Assembly (NCBI GenBank): GCA_016110215.1
Contig: JADWQD010000013.1
Span: 620,001 to 684,000, forward strand
Direction: 5' to 3'
DNA length: 64,000 nt
Source of the DNA: Capronia americana
Lineage: Eukaryota > Ascomycota > Eurotiomycetes > Chaetothyriales > Herpotrichiellaceae
Shown here: piece by piece, positions 55,365 through 64,000 of the stretch
Layout of the letters: each line of letters opens with the position of its first letter
How positions within the stretch are numbered: position 1 is the first letter of the stretch
The notes under the pieces: model-generated
Databases searched by the model: none
The model's input: only the letters and a program-made list of their open reading frames with translations
What the model was told of the DNA's origin: nothing
Translations under genes and position numbers: made by a program

Positions 55365-55637
55365 TCACTCACAGTCGACCAGAATCGGACGATGAACTTC
55401 AGCTTCCCGAATCATCTTTGGGTTTGTGACTGCATCCATGTATTTCACCAGAGCAGCCATCCTATCGCGTTCGTTGTCGAAACGCCCGTGATCTTCGTGT
55501 CTGAGCTTCGACGCGTGCTTTCCGAGTACTGCTGAAACTTGAGATCCGCGTCCCAGCAGGATGAAGTCCCACAGACTCGTTCCTCCGTGAAGAAACGCGT
55601 CGACTCTGGGACCTCCTTCAGTATTGTCGATACTCAT
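55365..55637 (-). CDS. Array member A: small unknown paralogue, divergent
   Basis: A 90-residue ORF from the ATG at 55637 (MSIDNTEGGPRVDAFLHGG). Block 1 is DAFLHGGTSLWDFIL, which aligns without gaps to ATYLYATTSVVDRLL of member D. Block 2 is LVKYMDAVTNPKMIREAE, matching LEKKMDKITDPNLLNDAK of D in pattern. The linker between them (GRGSQVSAVLGKHASKLRHE) is polar and basic. It is the most diverged member (Asn instead of Asp in the TDP motif, Phe instead of Arg after the block-1 Asp). No signal peptide or membrane segment. A GTGAGT just before the stop could be a donor for a further exon. Function unknown. Confidence 0.5.
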   Translation of the reverse strand: MSIDNTEGGPRVDAFLHGGTSLWDFILLGRGSQVSAVLGKHASKLRHEDHGRFDNERDRMAALVKYMDAVTNPKMIREAEVHRPILVDCE

Positions 55638-57508
55638 TTCGTCAAGTCTGCCTCCGGCTAGTTCGCAGATATTCAATATGCCCGAGTCGTACCTTGGTGC
55701 TTTGAGGATGGCTTCCCGATAACTGCGAGGTCTTGAAGAAGTGAACTGGATTGCTGCAGCACACAATGGCCTACTTTATGTTCAGCACGAAGTGACAATC
55801 TAGCACAGGCCGAGTGACACTTCGGTGGCCCTGAGCTACTTATACTTTCTGAGAACTAGCAGGCCGTACGAATTGCAGCTGCCGTACTCTCGTTCAGGGC
55901 CATGTTTCCTGCTTTACAGCCGATTTCATTGCGACATGATTTCGTGTTTCCCTGCGAAAGCGACTTCGGGGTGTCATCCTTCATGACGCCACCCCACTGA
56001 ACGTGGGCGAAGCCTTGTTCCCCGGGAAGGCTGGTAAATCAGTCTCCTTAGCCCTGACTCTGCATTGGTCCATGAATCTCATGAAGTCGGCTGTGCGATT
56101 CTCTTAAAGCAGGCTCACTGCCAGTCAGGCGGCAGGTCGAGATGTGCACTATACCGAAGGACTATGTACGTCGGTAAACACAGTGCGAGGGTTACGAAGC
56201 TCATCCCACGGACTCTGTCCAATCGCCCAGGATGCGCTCTCCACCGACTTTGCTTGAACATCAAGCCCTGCAGGCTCCATTTACAGGTTGGCGACAATTA
56301 CAAGCAATCGTCTACTCATCATGTTATGGCCGTTGATGACTTTTCCATGTAAATTCTTCAGTTGTTGAAGATCAGATCGGCCTTGCATCTTCTCGATCTG
56401 GAATGCATGGGTACCGATCGATCGACGTCGGTTTCCACATGACGTCCTTGATGGTGGGCACAATTGGAGGTGGCATTCAGGCACCAAGCACACAGCCCCG
56501 GATTTTCACACACACTAGGCCGGGCGCTACAGGCCGGGCGCTACAAGTCGGGCGCTTCCCTAACCCGACTTATTCCGCTCTGGCCCATCAGAATCATGTG
56601 TTTTGCGCCTGTGAGGTTGCGAGGTTGATCAATTAGAGTTTGACGAAAAGTACCTTGCGCTGGAGGCAGGCTCATTGACTTTCAAGAGTCGGAGGCACCA
56701 TACAGTCGGAGGCAGTAAAGGCTCCTGATGAACGCACTAATCAGAGTGCCCAGAAGGGGAGCAGAAAGCACGAGGACAGTGACCAAAATGAGCACCAGAG
56801 TTACCCCCACGCTAGGGCCTGGTGCAAAGCTCAGCCAATGCTTGAATGGGAAATGACACAACGTCTCTCGTTCCTGTCTTGGTCGCAGGCGAAAGGCTTC
56901 CAGAGCAATGATGCTCACTACGGCGCGCTCTGCTTTAGTGGCAATCGGACCGGCTTCTCAGAGGTCAAATGGCTGCTTTGTCAAGCGTCGATCACCTTGT
57001 GCCGCCCATCGCATGCCGACAAGCAGGCGCTTATAAGAGCACCCCTGGTGCGGACATTCCACCCCACGCTCAAACAGCCATGGAATGAACGTCCAGAATC
57101 ACCCCTCTCTTCTTCGGAAACGGAAGTTGGATCGAAGGAGCAGGCATTGCTCAGTATATCCACGAATCCGTCGTGCTTGTAAGGAGGCTTTCGGAAAAAA
57201 GAACGTCCGTTACCGGCGCTATCACCAATCAAGACAGGCGCCGGACTCGTCATCCGAAACGCGGGGCTCTTTCCTCGCCAAGACCTAGATTTCCCCACCT
57301 TCCCGAACATCGATAAAGCCAAATGAATGATCGGTTTCCCTTCCTAACACCTTCCCGACTCCCGCGACATATCGAAGGTGGCCAGCAGCTGTCAGAATAT
57401 CCCATCGAGCCTGGAAGACCGTTCCGATCTCTGTCGGCCGATCCACCCCTTCCGATAACGTACTCTGTGTTGAGAAGAACACGTCGTCGAGATCAATACA
57501 TAGTTCAC
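55638..57508. other. Spacer between array members A and B
   Basis: No convincing ORF. It contains a three-copy 14-bp repeat at 56517-56558 (listed). A weak possible remnant of block 2 near 56.4 kb is listed among rejected items. Confidence 0.4.
56517..56558. repeat. Three-copy 14-bp tandem repeat
   Basis: aggccgggcgctac occurs twice in perfect tandem (56517-56530, 56531-56544), followed by a third diverged unit (aagtcgggcgcttc). Confidence 0.85.
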
Positions 57509-57901
57509 TCAGTACAAGAACCAGTCTGTGCCTTGGGTCAAGCCTGGGCACGGTTAGTTCTTTCCGACTAGGCTGTTGCAAATCCCGGATCTCATACCTT
57601 CCTGGTATACTCTTGCCTCGTGCAAGAGCATGGGGTCGGTGAGACTATCCATCTCCTTTTCAAGCTTTTGCACCGCCACGCTTGATCTGCCTTTCTGTTT
57701 AGCGCTCTTGGGGCTCTGAGTGCTTTTCTTCCGGCATCCACGACTTCTTGGCATTCCGCCGTGTGCTTGCAGTAGACGGTCGGCAAGATTGTCGGTTGAG
57801 TGAAGATGAGCTGCTAGAGTGGACAGGTCTAAAGGCTTCTGAGATGCCAGGAGAACTAGAGGCGGTCCGAGTATGGATCTAAAAGCATGCGGGTATCGCA
57901 T
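57509..57901 (-). CDS. Array member B: small unknown paralogue, two exons
   Basis: Exons 57901-57598 and 57543-57509 give 112 residues. The 54-nt intron has donor GTATGA, branch ACTAAC and acceptor CAG, phase 1. Block 1: AAHLHSTDNLADRLL. Linker: K/S/Q-rich (KKSTQSPKSAKQKGRSS). Block 2: LEKEMDSLTDPMLLHEAR. The second exon supplies block 3, GLTQGTDWFLY, matching GLKEGTHSY of member C. The N-terminus from the first ATG (MRYPHAFRSILGPPLVLL) is longer than in the other members and partly hydrophobic; it may be a real extension, or an upstream exon may exist. Function unknown. Confidence 0.62.
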
Positions 57902-59763
57902 GGGCAAGGCTGGACAACCGATACTAATCCACAACTGGGAGCGCCGATCGGCAGGTGACGAGCTTTCCTCAACAGTCAGCAGCTATCTCCTATGACTTTG
58001 GAGCAATGAGCCTACGGTACGTGGCAGTGATGGAACCTTATCGACAGCGGCTTCCTGGCGCTTCTATCAACTCGCCGAACTGTCGCAAGGGTGGATGCAG
58101 AGATAATGCTGCGTGTTCTCTTCAACAGAGGGGTTTAGTGTATTCGGTTGAGTGAAGTGTGTCAGACAGTTCTCTGCGGAAGCCGCGAGAAATATGTACG
58201 GACCCCAGAGACACAGCGTGTTCCCTAACTTTGGTCACTTGTTTTTACTTGACGACGCACTTGACACCAACAAGTTCACGTGGCCCTCAGGAGTCGAGCA
58301 AATGGACCCAATCGCCATGGCACGCCTGTCCGTGCGATATCGCCGAGAAAAGAGTTACAGATTCAACGTGGTCCTGGATCAATACAGGTGGAAAGGATTC
58401 CTCCTCCGGGTCGAACTCACCTGACGAGGCTAATACCGCTTGAGAATCTGTTACCTAAGGGGAGTTGAACGTCTGTCCAATGTGCGTGCGGCTGTAATGG
58501 AAGTCGCAGCAGGCGTCAGGTACCCGAGGCGTCCGGAGCAGATAACTATTCTCCTTACCATTGGTTGCATGCCTTTAAGGCAAAGATGGCACGCTCTTTT
58601 CCAGATATCGGTCAGGCCGATCACAAGGTTGACTGCTCAAGCGCCCTTCCATGGACACATGCAACAATCTGGGGTACATGGTGCTAGACGAAGACGCCAA
58701 AGTTGTCTTATCTGTGGATATTGCCGGAATCCTACCGCAGTCTGGGGCATCAATCTCGCCAAGATCGTCACCAAATTCGACTTCTTGAGCATCGCCACTT
58801 ATTGCTCTGACGAGGCTGTGCCACCTCAGGCCTATCTTTCAATCATCGACCGAATCCGATACCGATCGTCTCTTACACGTACGTTGTTGACTGAGCGATT
58901 CGAAAGTGGTGGCCAACGTATCAAGCGACAAGCGCAGGACTGTCCTGGCTGACGAGGTACGAAGTCCAGCCAAGCTCGCATTACGTCTCGGCAAATTCTC
59001 TTTCACGAGGCCTTAATCCTCGACGCATGCGGAACGGCGGGTCTGACGTGACATTCTTGATGCCATGAACGTGTCTCACCTTCAGTGCGGTATTCTCCAC
59101 GTGTTCACGGCTTGCAGACATCGTGAGCGTCCTGCGCAGTCTTCATCCAACCCCGCTTCTACGCTGCCTGCCATATCCCGGAAGCGAAGAGCCTGGGGAA
59201 GCATGCGGCCGTCGCCCGGTGTGGCGCAAAGAATCATGATTCTTTTAGCGCCATCTGCCACAGTGGAGAGCCACCAGAGCACCGGCATCGAAGGATCACG
59301 TGTTGCTCAGCCCAGACTAGTCTGGCCTTAGGGCTGGCACGGGCCTGAATCTACGCTTTTGATGCCGTGACGCTAACGTGAAGAAGGCTAACATTGATTA
59401 ATGGAGATTGTTCTCGTGCCGCAGTAACAACAAGACCCTGAAATGCTGCCAAAGATGCCCAAGAGTGGCAGCAAACCTCGGGGTTACAAGGCAAGCTTGC
59501 GAGTGTTTCCCAGCCGATACCAAGGCGGCCTTGTTCAGTCCCGGCAAGATAATCGAACGACAAACGCCCCGGCAATTGGCTGTCCAGCTACAGCTTGTTG
59601 CATCCTCCGACGTTGAAATATGAATACCAACAATAGCGGTCATGAAAGGTTCCGCTTGAAACAACACGTCCATTCTCCACCAGAGCGTCGATCTTTTCTC
59701 AAACATCGTGCCTTGGGATGCCGGATATGCAGCACGCTCTTCAAACTCCCGTTGCGAGACATA
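57902..59763. other. Spacer between array members B and C
   Basis: About 1.9 kb. Plus-strand ORFs of 90-170 codons near 58.1-58.95 kb lack an ATG start or family features, so no gene is called. Confidence 0.4.
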
Positions 59764-60108
59764 CTATGTTGTATACGAGTGAGTTCCCTCCTTGAGGCCT
59801 GAGTCACGTCAGCTTCATCCAATTCAAGCCGGTGGTGACAGGGTCCTCTGACCCTGTTGGTCTTCCCTTGCGGCGCGAAGAAGCCGTGGATCTGTGAGTT
59901 CGTCCATCTCCTGCTCTAGCCTGCGTATGGTTGTTTCGTCTTTCTTGTTGTTGTCCTTTTCCCTTGACACAGCGCCATGACTCTCCGCCGTCTTGTTGCC
60001 GCTTCGGAGAACATGCCCTCCGACATTGCCAAGCCGGTCGATGATGTTGATGGGGTAGTATAGGTAAGGATCGATCATGCCCTTGCAGGATTCCTTTTTA
60101 GAGTCCAT
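59764..60108 (-). CDS. Array member C: small unknown paralogue, two exons
   Basis: Exons 60108-59853 and 59798-59764 give 96 residues. The intron is 54 nt, phase 1, with CTGAC branch and CAG acceptor; its donor is GTCAGA. Start MDSKKESCKGMIDPYLYY. Block 1: DPYLYYPINIIDRLG. Linker: N/K/E/D-rich (SREKDNNKKDET). Block 2: LEQEMDELTDPRLLRAAR. Block 3, from exon 2: GLKEGTHSYTT. Without splicing the frame would end QRTLSPPA. The close DNA match of exon 2 to that of member D (CTCAAGGA.GGAAC.C.CTCGTAT) supports the spliced form. Charged, no signal peptide or membrane helix. Function unknown. Confidence 0.66.
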
Positions 60109-61801
60109 CTCGACACAGCATCAACGACTCGAAGGTATGCGGGAAGGCTGTTGAATACACGGGAGTTCCTACAATAAGGAAGATGGTGGCTGGCCGTCAA
60201 GGTATGACGAATGCTGACCCTCTAAGTATGACTAAAAGCACGAGACCAGAGGAGGTGTATCGGAGTGGATGTTGACACGAGAAGGATGAAAAGAGTTCCA
60301 GATCGATTGAGAGGATGTATTGTTCTTATGCCTTGCGCAGTCAGTGTGAGTTGAAAACAGAGTGCTCCCACAGCCGACTCTGATGCGCCTCCAGGTATTT
60401 CTCGCCCGGGAGGCGATACACACCAATGGATGCTGGTGTACAACACCGGCCCATCCTCTCATGTGAGTGACTTCTATACCTAGGTAGTGGGTTCTGCAGG
60501 GGATCCGTACAAGTAACGAATGAGCATCCGCGACTGTGAGAAAGGCAACCGATCGAATCTCTCACGGCCTCCTCAACATCTTGGAATGCAGAATTTGGGC
60601 TTCGGGGAGCATAGCTTTGACGTGGGCAAAGACGGCTCGCACTTGTCTGACCAACATATCCATTTTCCATGTCCGAGTTCAGGAAACCAGCATACGTAAT
60701 ACATAGACCTAGTCGTAAGCTCCCACGAGCTATGATTGGTACCACAAGGCTTGGACATAGCCTGTCCAGCCAGTCAAAGCCATGTGGACGTATCAGGTTT
60801 TCCTGAGACATGTCATTACATGTTCATGACAAGCAAATGAGAGCGGTTGCCTTTTTTTGGTTCGCGAACCATCGCATGTTTGCCAGGTGGCGCTCAGGGA
60901 TCATCCTCCAGGCTTGATCCGCTAGCCTGGGCCCATACGAAGGATTCCCATGCACGGCTCGCCGCGACCTTCAGCGACTACTCGTAGTAACTCACTTGGG
61001 TCGGTAGGGCGAGAGGTCCCAACTCGTAAAGGTGGGTAATTTGACAGTTGACCGTAACTGGCTTCCGCCTTTTTTCGACCTTCGCCCACGACGAGCAACG
61101 AGGAGTGCAAGAGGAGCAAAGAGGCGTGTATCGTTGCGGACCAAAAGCATCTACGGTCCACCCTACCTGCTAGGCCCATCTGTGTCTTAGCCTAGCCGTC
61201 CAGCGCCGATCCGACAGCAGGGGCATCTGGCAGGGAATAACGCTACTGCTGTCTCCGTGCTCCCCCTGCTAACTCTGCCAGCACTGCTAGCAATGGGTTA
61301 CGGGTACAGGCGGGTACAAGGTCCAAGAGAGTTATCTCGCCGCGCCCGCGCAACTCCATCCGCCTACCTCGTACTCCGCACTCCGGGGATGCTGCACATT
61401 TCACGTGCTGCACGTTCTCTCGATTTAGGTTGACCAATCAAACCAACCTTTTGGCTCGGCCGTGTTGCTTGATTAGCCGATTCTTAAAAGCGGAAGATCT
61501 TTTATGGCACGACAACCTTCATGTCATGGTGCCATTTATCTCATGCCATTCATTTCGTGATATTCATCTCGTGTCGTTCAATCATCCTAACTTTTCGTTC
61601 ATGACTGCATACATCCCTTTCCCATCGCTCTCATCTTCGAACGGTGCTGATCCTGGAAGGAGCTCCGGCTTGCCTTGTACCGAAGCGAACGTCATCCATT
61701 TTGCATCTCCTTCCACCTTGCTCGCTCAAGCAACCGTGACCACGTCGTTCGCGCCGTGGAGACCGATGTCAAGTACTCCTGGCTACGTCCCTTCAGATGA
61801 T
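60109..61801. other. Spacer between array members C and D
   Basis: About 1.7 kb. The only ATG-initiated ORF of some length is the 156-codon one at 60341-60811 (minus), listed separately. TACTCGTA at 60979. Confidence 0.4.
60341..60811 (-). CDS. Hypothetical ORF between array members
   Basis: A 156-codon ATG-initiated ORF (MSQENLIRPHGFDWLDRLCP) on the same strand as the array genes. It has no similarity to the array family blocks and no recognised domain. Cys- and Ser-rich composition. It may be chance. Confidence 0.2.
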   Translation of the reverse strand: MSQENLIRPHGFDWLDRLCPSLVVPIIARGSLRLGLCITYAGFLNSDMENGYVGQTSASRLCPRQSYAPRSPNSAFQDVEEAVRDSIGCLSHSRGCSFVTCTDPLQNPLPRYRSHSHERMGRCCTPASIGVYRLPGEKYLEAHQSRLWEHSVFNSH

Positions 61802-62140
61802 CTATGCATACGAGCGGGTTCCGTCCTTGAGCTCTGTCTCTGGTAAACATCTTCCACGGTGAGGGGCAGGGATCTACATACCTTGTTGATGTTTTTTTGC
61901 ATCGTTGAGGAGGTTCGGGTCCGTGATCTTGTCCATCTTCTTCTCGAGCTTGGTGACGGCTGGGTCGTTGCTATCACCCGCAGTCCGTTTCGCCTTCGCA
62001 ATAGGGGTGTTCGACGAAGAGTTGTTCCTGTCGCTTCGAAGGACGCGTCCATGCCCGTCGAGGAGCCGGTCAACGACACTTGTAGTGGCGTATAGGTAAG
62101 TGGCGAGCATGTCGTCTCCCGCGGAGCTACGCGAGCCCAT
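61802..62140 (-). CDS. Array member D: small unknown paralogue, two exons
   Basis: Exons 62140-61882 and 61833-61802 give 96 residues, the same length as member C. The intron is 48 nt, phase 1, donor GTATGT; a second acceptor 6 nt upstream is also in frame. Start MGSRSSAGDDML. Block 1: ATYLYATTSVVDRLL. Linker: S/N/T/K-rich. Block 2: LEKKMDKITDPNLLNDAK. Block 3, from exon 2: ELKDGTRSYA. If unspliced the frame would end at 61874 (88 residues, HQQGM). The frame upstream of 62140 has only a GTG. Function unknown. Confidence 0.66.
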
Positions 62141-63292
62141 GTTGGCGTTCTTCACAAGAAGTCTTGGGCGTCGAAGTCAATCGCTCAACAAGAGGGCGCG
62201 AGGCTGAAAGCGTTGGAATACGTGACTGCTGTTCGCAAGAGTCAGTCTGGACAGTCGGCTGTTCTTTGGATATGCTTGATGCTGTGCAGGTGAGGTACGA
62301 GAAGGACCACTCACTCAAAGTGTTCTTGCGACGACGCAGGAGTCGGTCTCGCACAGGAGATGATGCGTCTCAATGACGAATGAAAGGGGAAGCAAGGCGA
62401 TATTTGTCGAGAGACCTTAGCGGGCGAGTGGAGTGTGCACGCAGAAACAGACACGAAGAGGAAACATGTGGTAGAGGAGACACGAGGAGAGCGCAGAAGC
62501 CTTGGGGCGAGCCATGGGATTATGTATCCAGACCTACTGCTTTGCCCTGGTTCTGTGCGTGCATGGATTTCGGTATGCTCGTTACCATCTGTGGGTGGAA
62601 TTCCCATGTGGACTTCAAGTCCAATCGAGACGTGGTTGTGATTATTTTGGTGTGCCACTTATTTTGTCACCCGGCTTCGTGGTAAGGCTGATATCAGAAT
62701 GGGTTAAACACCCATACCGCGTGTCGACTGACTATCCAATCGTCACCTCGCGCTCACCGAAATCACTCCTTCTCAGTCGCCTCTGGGTCGCCTTCCGAGC
62801 CCTTCCCCTCATCCCGTCCCGCCCCAGGTTGTCTTCCGAGACCAATCGCATCTGCCCTCCAGCGTACCTTGCTTCTGAAGCAGTTAGCTGGCGGAGTTGT
62901 CCGCAGAGCCGTGTGTGCCCATTTTTTCAGCCAGCGGAATTTAGGTCAGTCACAAAGCGTCATCCTCGCCAGCACCCGAAACTACTCCCCCTCCTCAGCC
63001 TACTGCATCAAGTCCCGTCCCGCCCCGCGTCATGTATGAGCGACCCGCAAACTCGAGTCCAGTTTGTAGCATAGCATGCTACAGTAGCCCGATGCGGGAG
63101 CAAGCGGCTCTCCGATGACTAGTTACACGTCCACACACTCCAATTACCCAGTATGTACGTATAATCACTTGAGAGGTGACGGATCCCATCTCTGATACTT
63201 GAACTACTACTACTGCTACTACTACTTACTAGACGAGTCGTGAGCCCCGCATTGCGACGACACATACAGTCCACCACAACTTACTAGTAACC
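62141..63292. other. Spacer between array members D and E
   Basis: About 1.15 kb without a supported gene. A (CTA)n-like run, actactactactgctactactac, lies at about 63204-63230. Confidence 0.4.
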
Positions 63293-63556
63293 TTACTTAT
63301 CTCGCCAGTATGCCATGGCGTCGGCGTCGGCTTCGGCGACAATGGTCGGGTCTGTGATCTTATTCATCTCCTTTTCCAACATCCTTACAGCCGCGTCGGT
63401 CGTCTTCTCCCTGTTCTTCGTGTTGGTCGTGGTAGCGCGCTGGGAATGACCACCAGCTTTGTGTCTTCTGAGATTGTTGCTTTGTGCCTGGATGAGACGG
63501 TCGGCGAGGTTGGTCGAATACAGGTAGGTGTTGAGCATGTTTTCGAAGGAAGACAT
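63293..63556 (-). CDS. Array member E: small unknown paralogue
   Basis: An 87-residue ORF from the ATG at 63556 (MSSFENMLNTYLYSTNLADR). Block 1: LNTYLYSTNLADRLI, one residue shorter than in the others. Linker: T/N/K/R-rich (RATTTNTKNREKTTD). Block 2: LEKEMNKITDPTIVAEAD. The end (ADADAMAYWRDK) differs from B, C and D, and I find no exon encoding block 3 downstream, so the intron and last exon may have been lost or changed. No signal peptide or membrane helix. Function unknown. The array may continue beyond the right edge. Confidence 0.6.
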   Translation of the reverse strand: MSSFENMLNTYLYSTNLADRLIQAQSNNLRRHKAGGHSQRATTTNTKNREKTTDAAVRMLEKEMNKITDPTIVAEADADAMAYWRDK

Positions 63557-64000
63557 TGTGCTGCTGCTGCTGATGTCGATATTGATGACAGAGGGGCGGA
63601 GGGGGTGAGCCGTGACTGCGAAGTACGTGGATGTGCCGCTCCAAGTTTTTGTGTCCGGCGTCCGGCGTCCTTCGTTTCTGAGGGGTAATGTACGCCAACC
63701 CTTGGTCTGCTCGGAGTCTGGGAGACGGCACGACAGTGGAGTTTCTGGTCAGTTGCAGTTAGGGAATGGACAGAACACGTGTGCATGGAAAGGATATGAC
63801 TGACTCGAGGTGAAGATCACACGTGCACAAGGCTATGTACCGATCTGGTGAACAACGGCGAACGATATGTGCTCGGAAGCGAACAACGTGGCAGACGAGG
63901 TACGAAAGCTGGGAAGACCAGTGCCACATGCTGTGCTGCGCAGGGAAAAAAAGAGAGGGAGAGAAGAGCAAGGCCAGCTGCCTCAAGCCTCGAGATACAG
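63557..64000. other. Upstream region of array member E to the window edge
   Basis: No supported ORF. A purine-rich tract (gggaaaaaaagagagggaga) lies near the end. Confidence 0.35.

Noticed and set aside
56281..56493. Possible sixth, degenerate copy of the small-gene family (frame with QIEKMQGRSDLQQLKN)
   Set aside because: It lies between A and B on the right strand and vaguely resembles block 2, but the TDP motif and block 1 are missing. A profile search would be needed.
58440..58952. A 170-codon plus-strand frame inside the array spacer
   Set aside because: No ATG at its beginning, random composition, and no recurrence in the other spacers.
1..64000. CRISPR arrays, bacterial operons, rRNA, tRNA and intact transposons
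   Set aside because: The window is eukaryotic. I looked for tRNA T-loop signatures, 5S-like sequence, and transposase or reverse-transcriptase motifs and saw none.

Overview
The window looks like nuclear DNA of a filamentous ascomycete (Pezizomycotina). Genes are monocistronic on both strands, introns are short (about 42-250 nt, mostly 47-60 nt) with fungal GT..CTRAY..AG signals, and the gene content is typical of the group: an Msn2-type C2H2 factor, a Fungal_trans_2-like protein, Mug190, a Pth11-type rhodopsin-domain protein, phospholipase B, and several MFS transporters. Eurotiomycetes (for example black yeasts) or Dothideomycetes would fit, but the class is a guess.

Layout. 0-8.3 kb: 3' end of an unknown gene, then DPH4 (-), the lipid-transfer/C2 protein Mug190 (+) and DPH6 (+). 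8.3-12.8 kb: a gene-free stretch full of microsatellites. 12.8-14.6 kb: Msn2-like stress regulator (-). 14.6-21.7 kb: gene-poor, with only weak hypothetical ORFs. 21.7-27 kb: thioredoxin/PITH protein (-), a regulator-like protein without a zinc cluster (+), and a four-exon acyl-CoA thioesterase (-) whose last exon adds a peroxisomal AKL tail. 29-35 kb: rhodopsin-domain membrane protein, ankyrin-like protein, SWP1 subunit of oligosaccharyltransferase. 36-43 kb: MFS transporter, GPI-type phospholipase B, ComA/phosphosulfolactate synthase-like protein. 43-46.5 kb: DPH2 and a damaged allantoate-permease-family MFS gene. 47-55 kb: small four-helix membrane protein, maleylacetate reductase, alpha/beta hydrolase, ribosome-biogenesis protein JIP5, and a six-exon MFS transporter with a GC-AG intron.

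55-64 kb is the most unusual part. Five small genes, all on the minus strand and roughly 1.4-2.3 kb apart, encode a family of about 87-112 residue proteins that I do not recognise. They share an N-terminal block (xYLYxxxNLxDRLL), a variable basic linker, and a block of the form LEKEMDxxTDPxLL. Three of them share a phase-1 intron leading to a tiny last exon with the block GLKxGT. Nothing else in that 9 kb is convincingly coding.

Functional links: three genes of one pathway, the diphthamide modification of eEF2 (DPH4, DPH6, DPH2), lie within 45 kb although they are not adjacent. JIP5 is also a translation-related gene. The remaining genes look independent.
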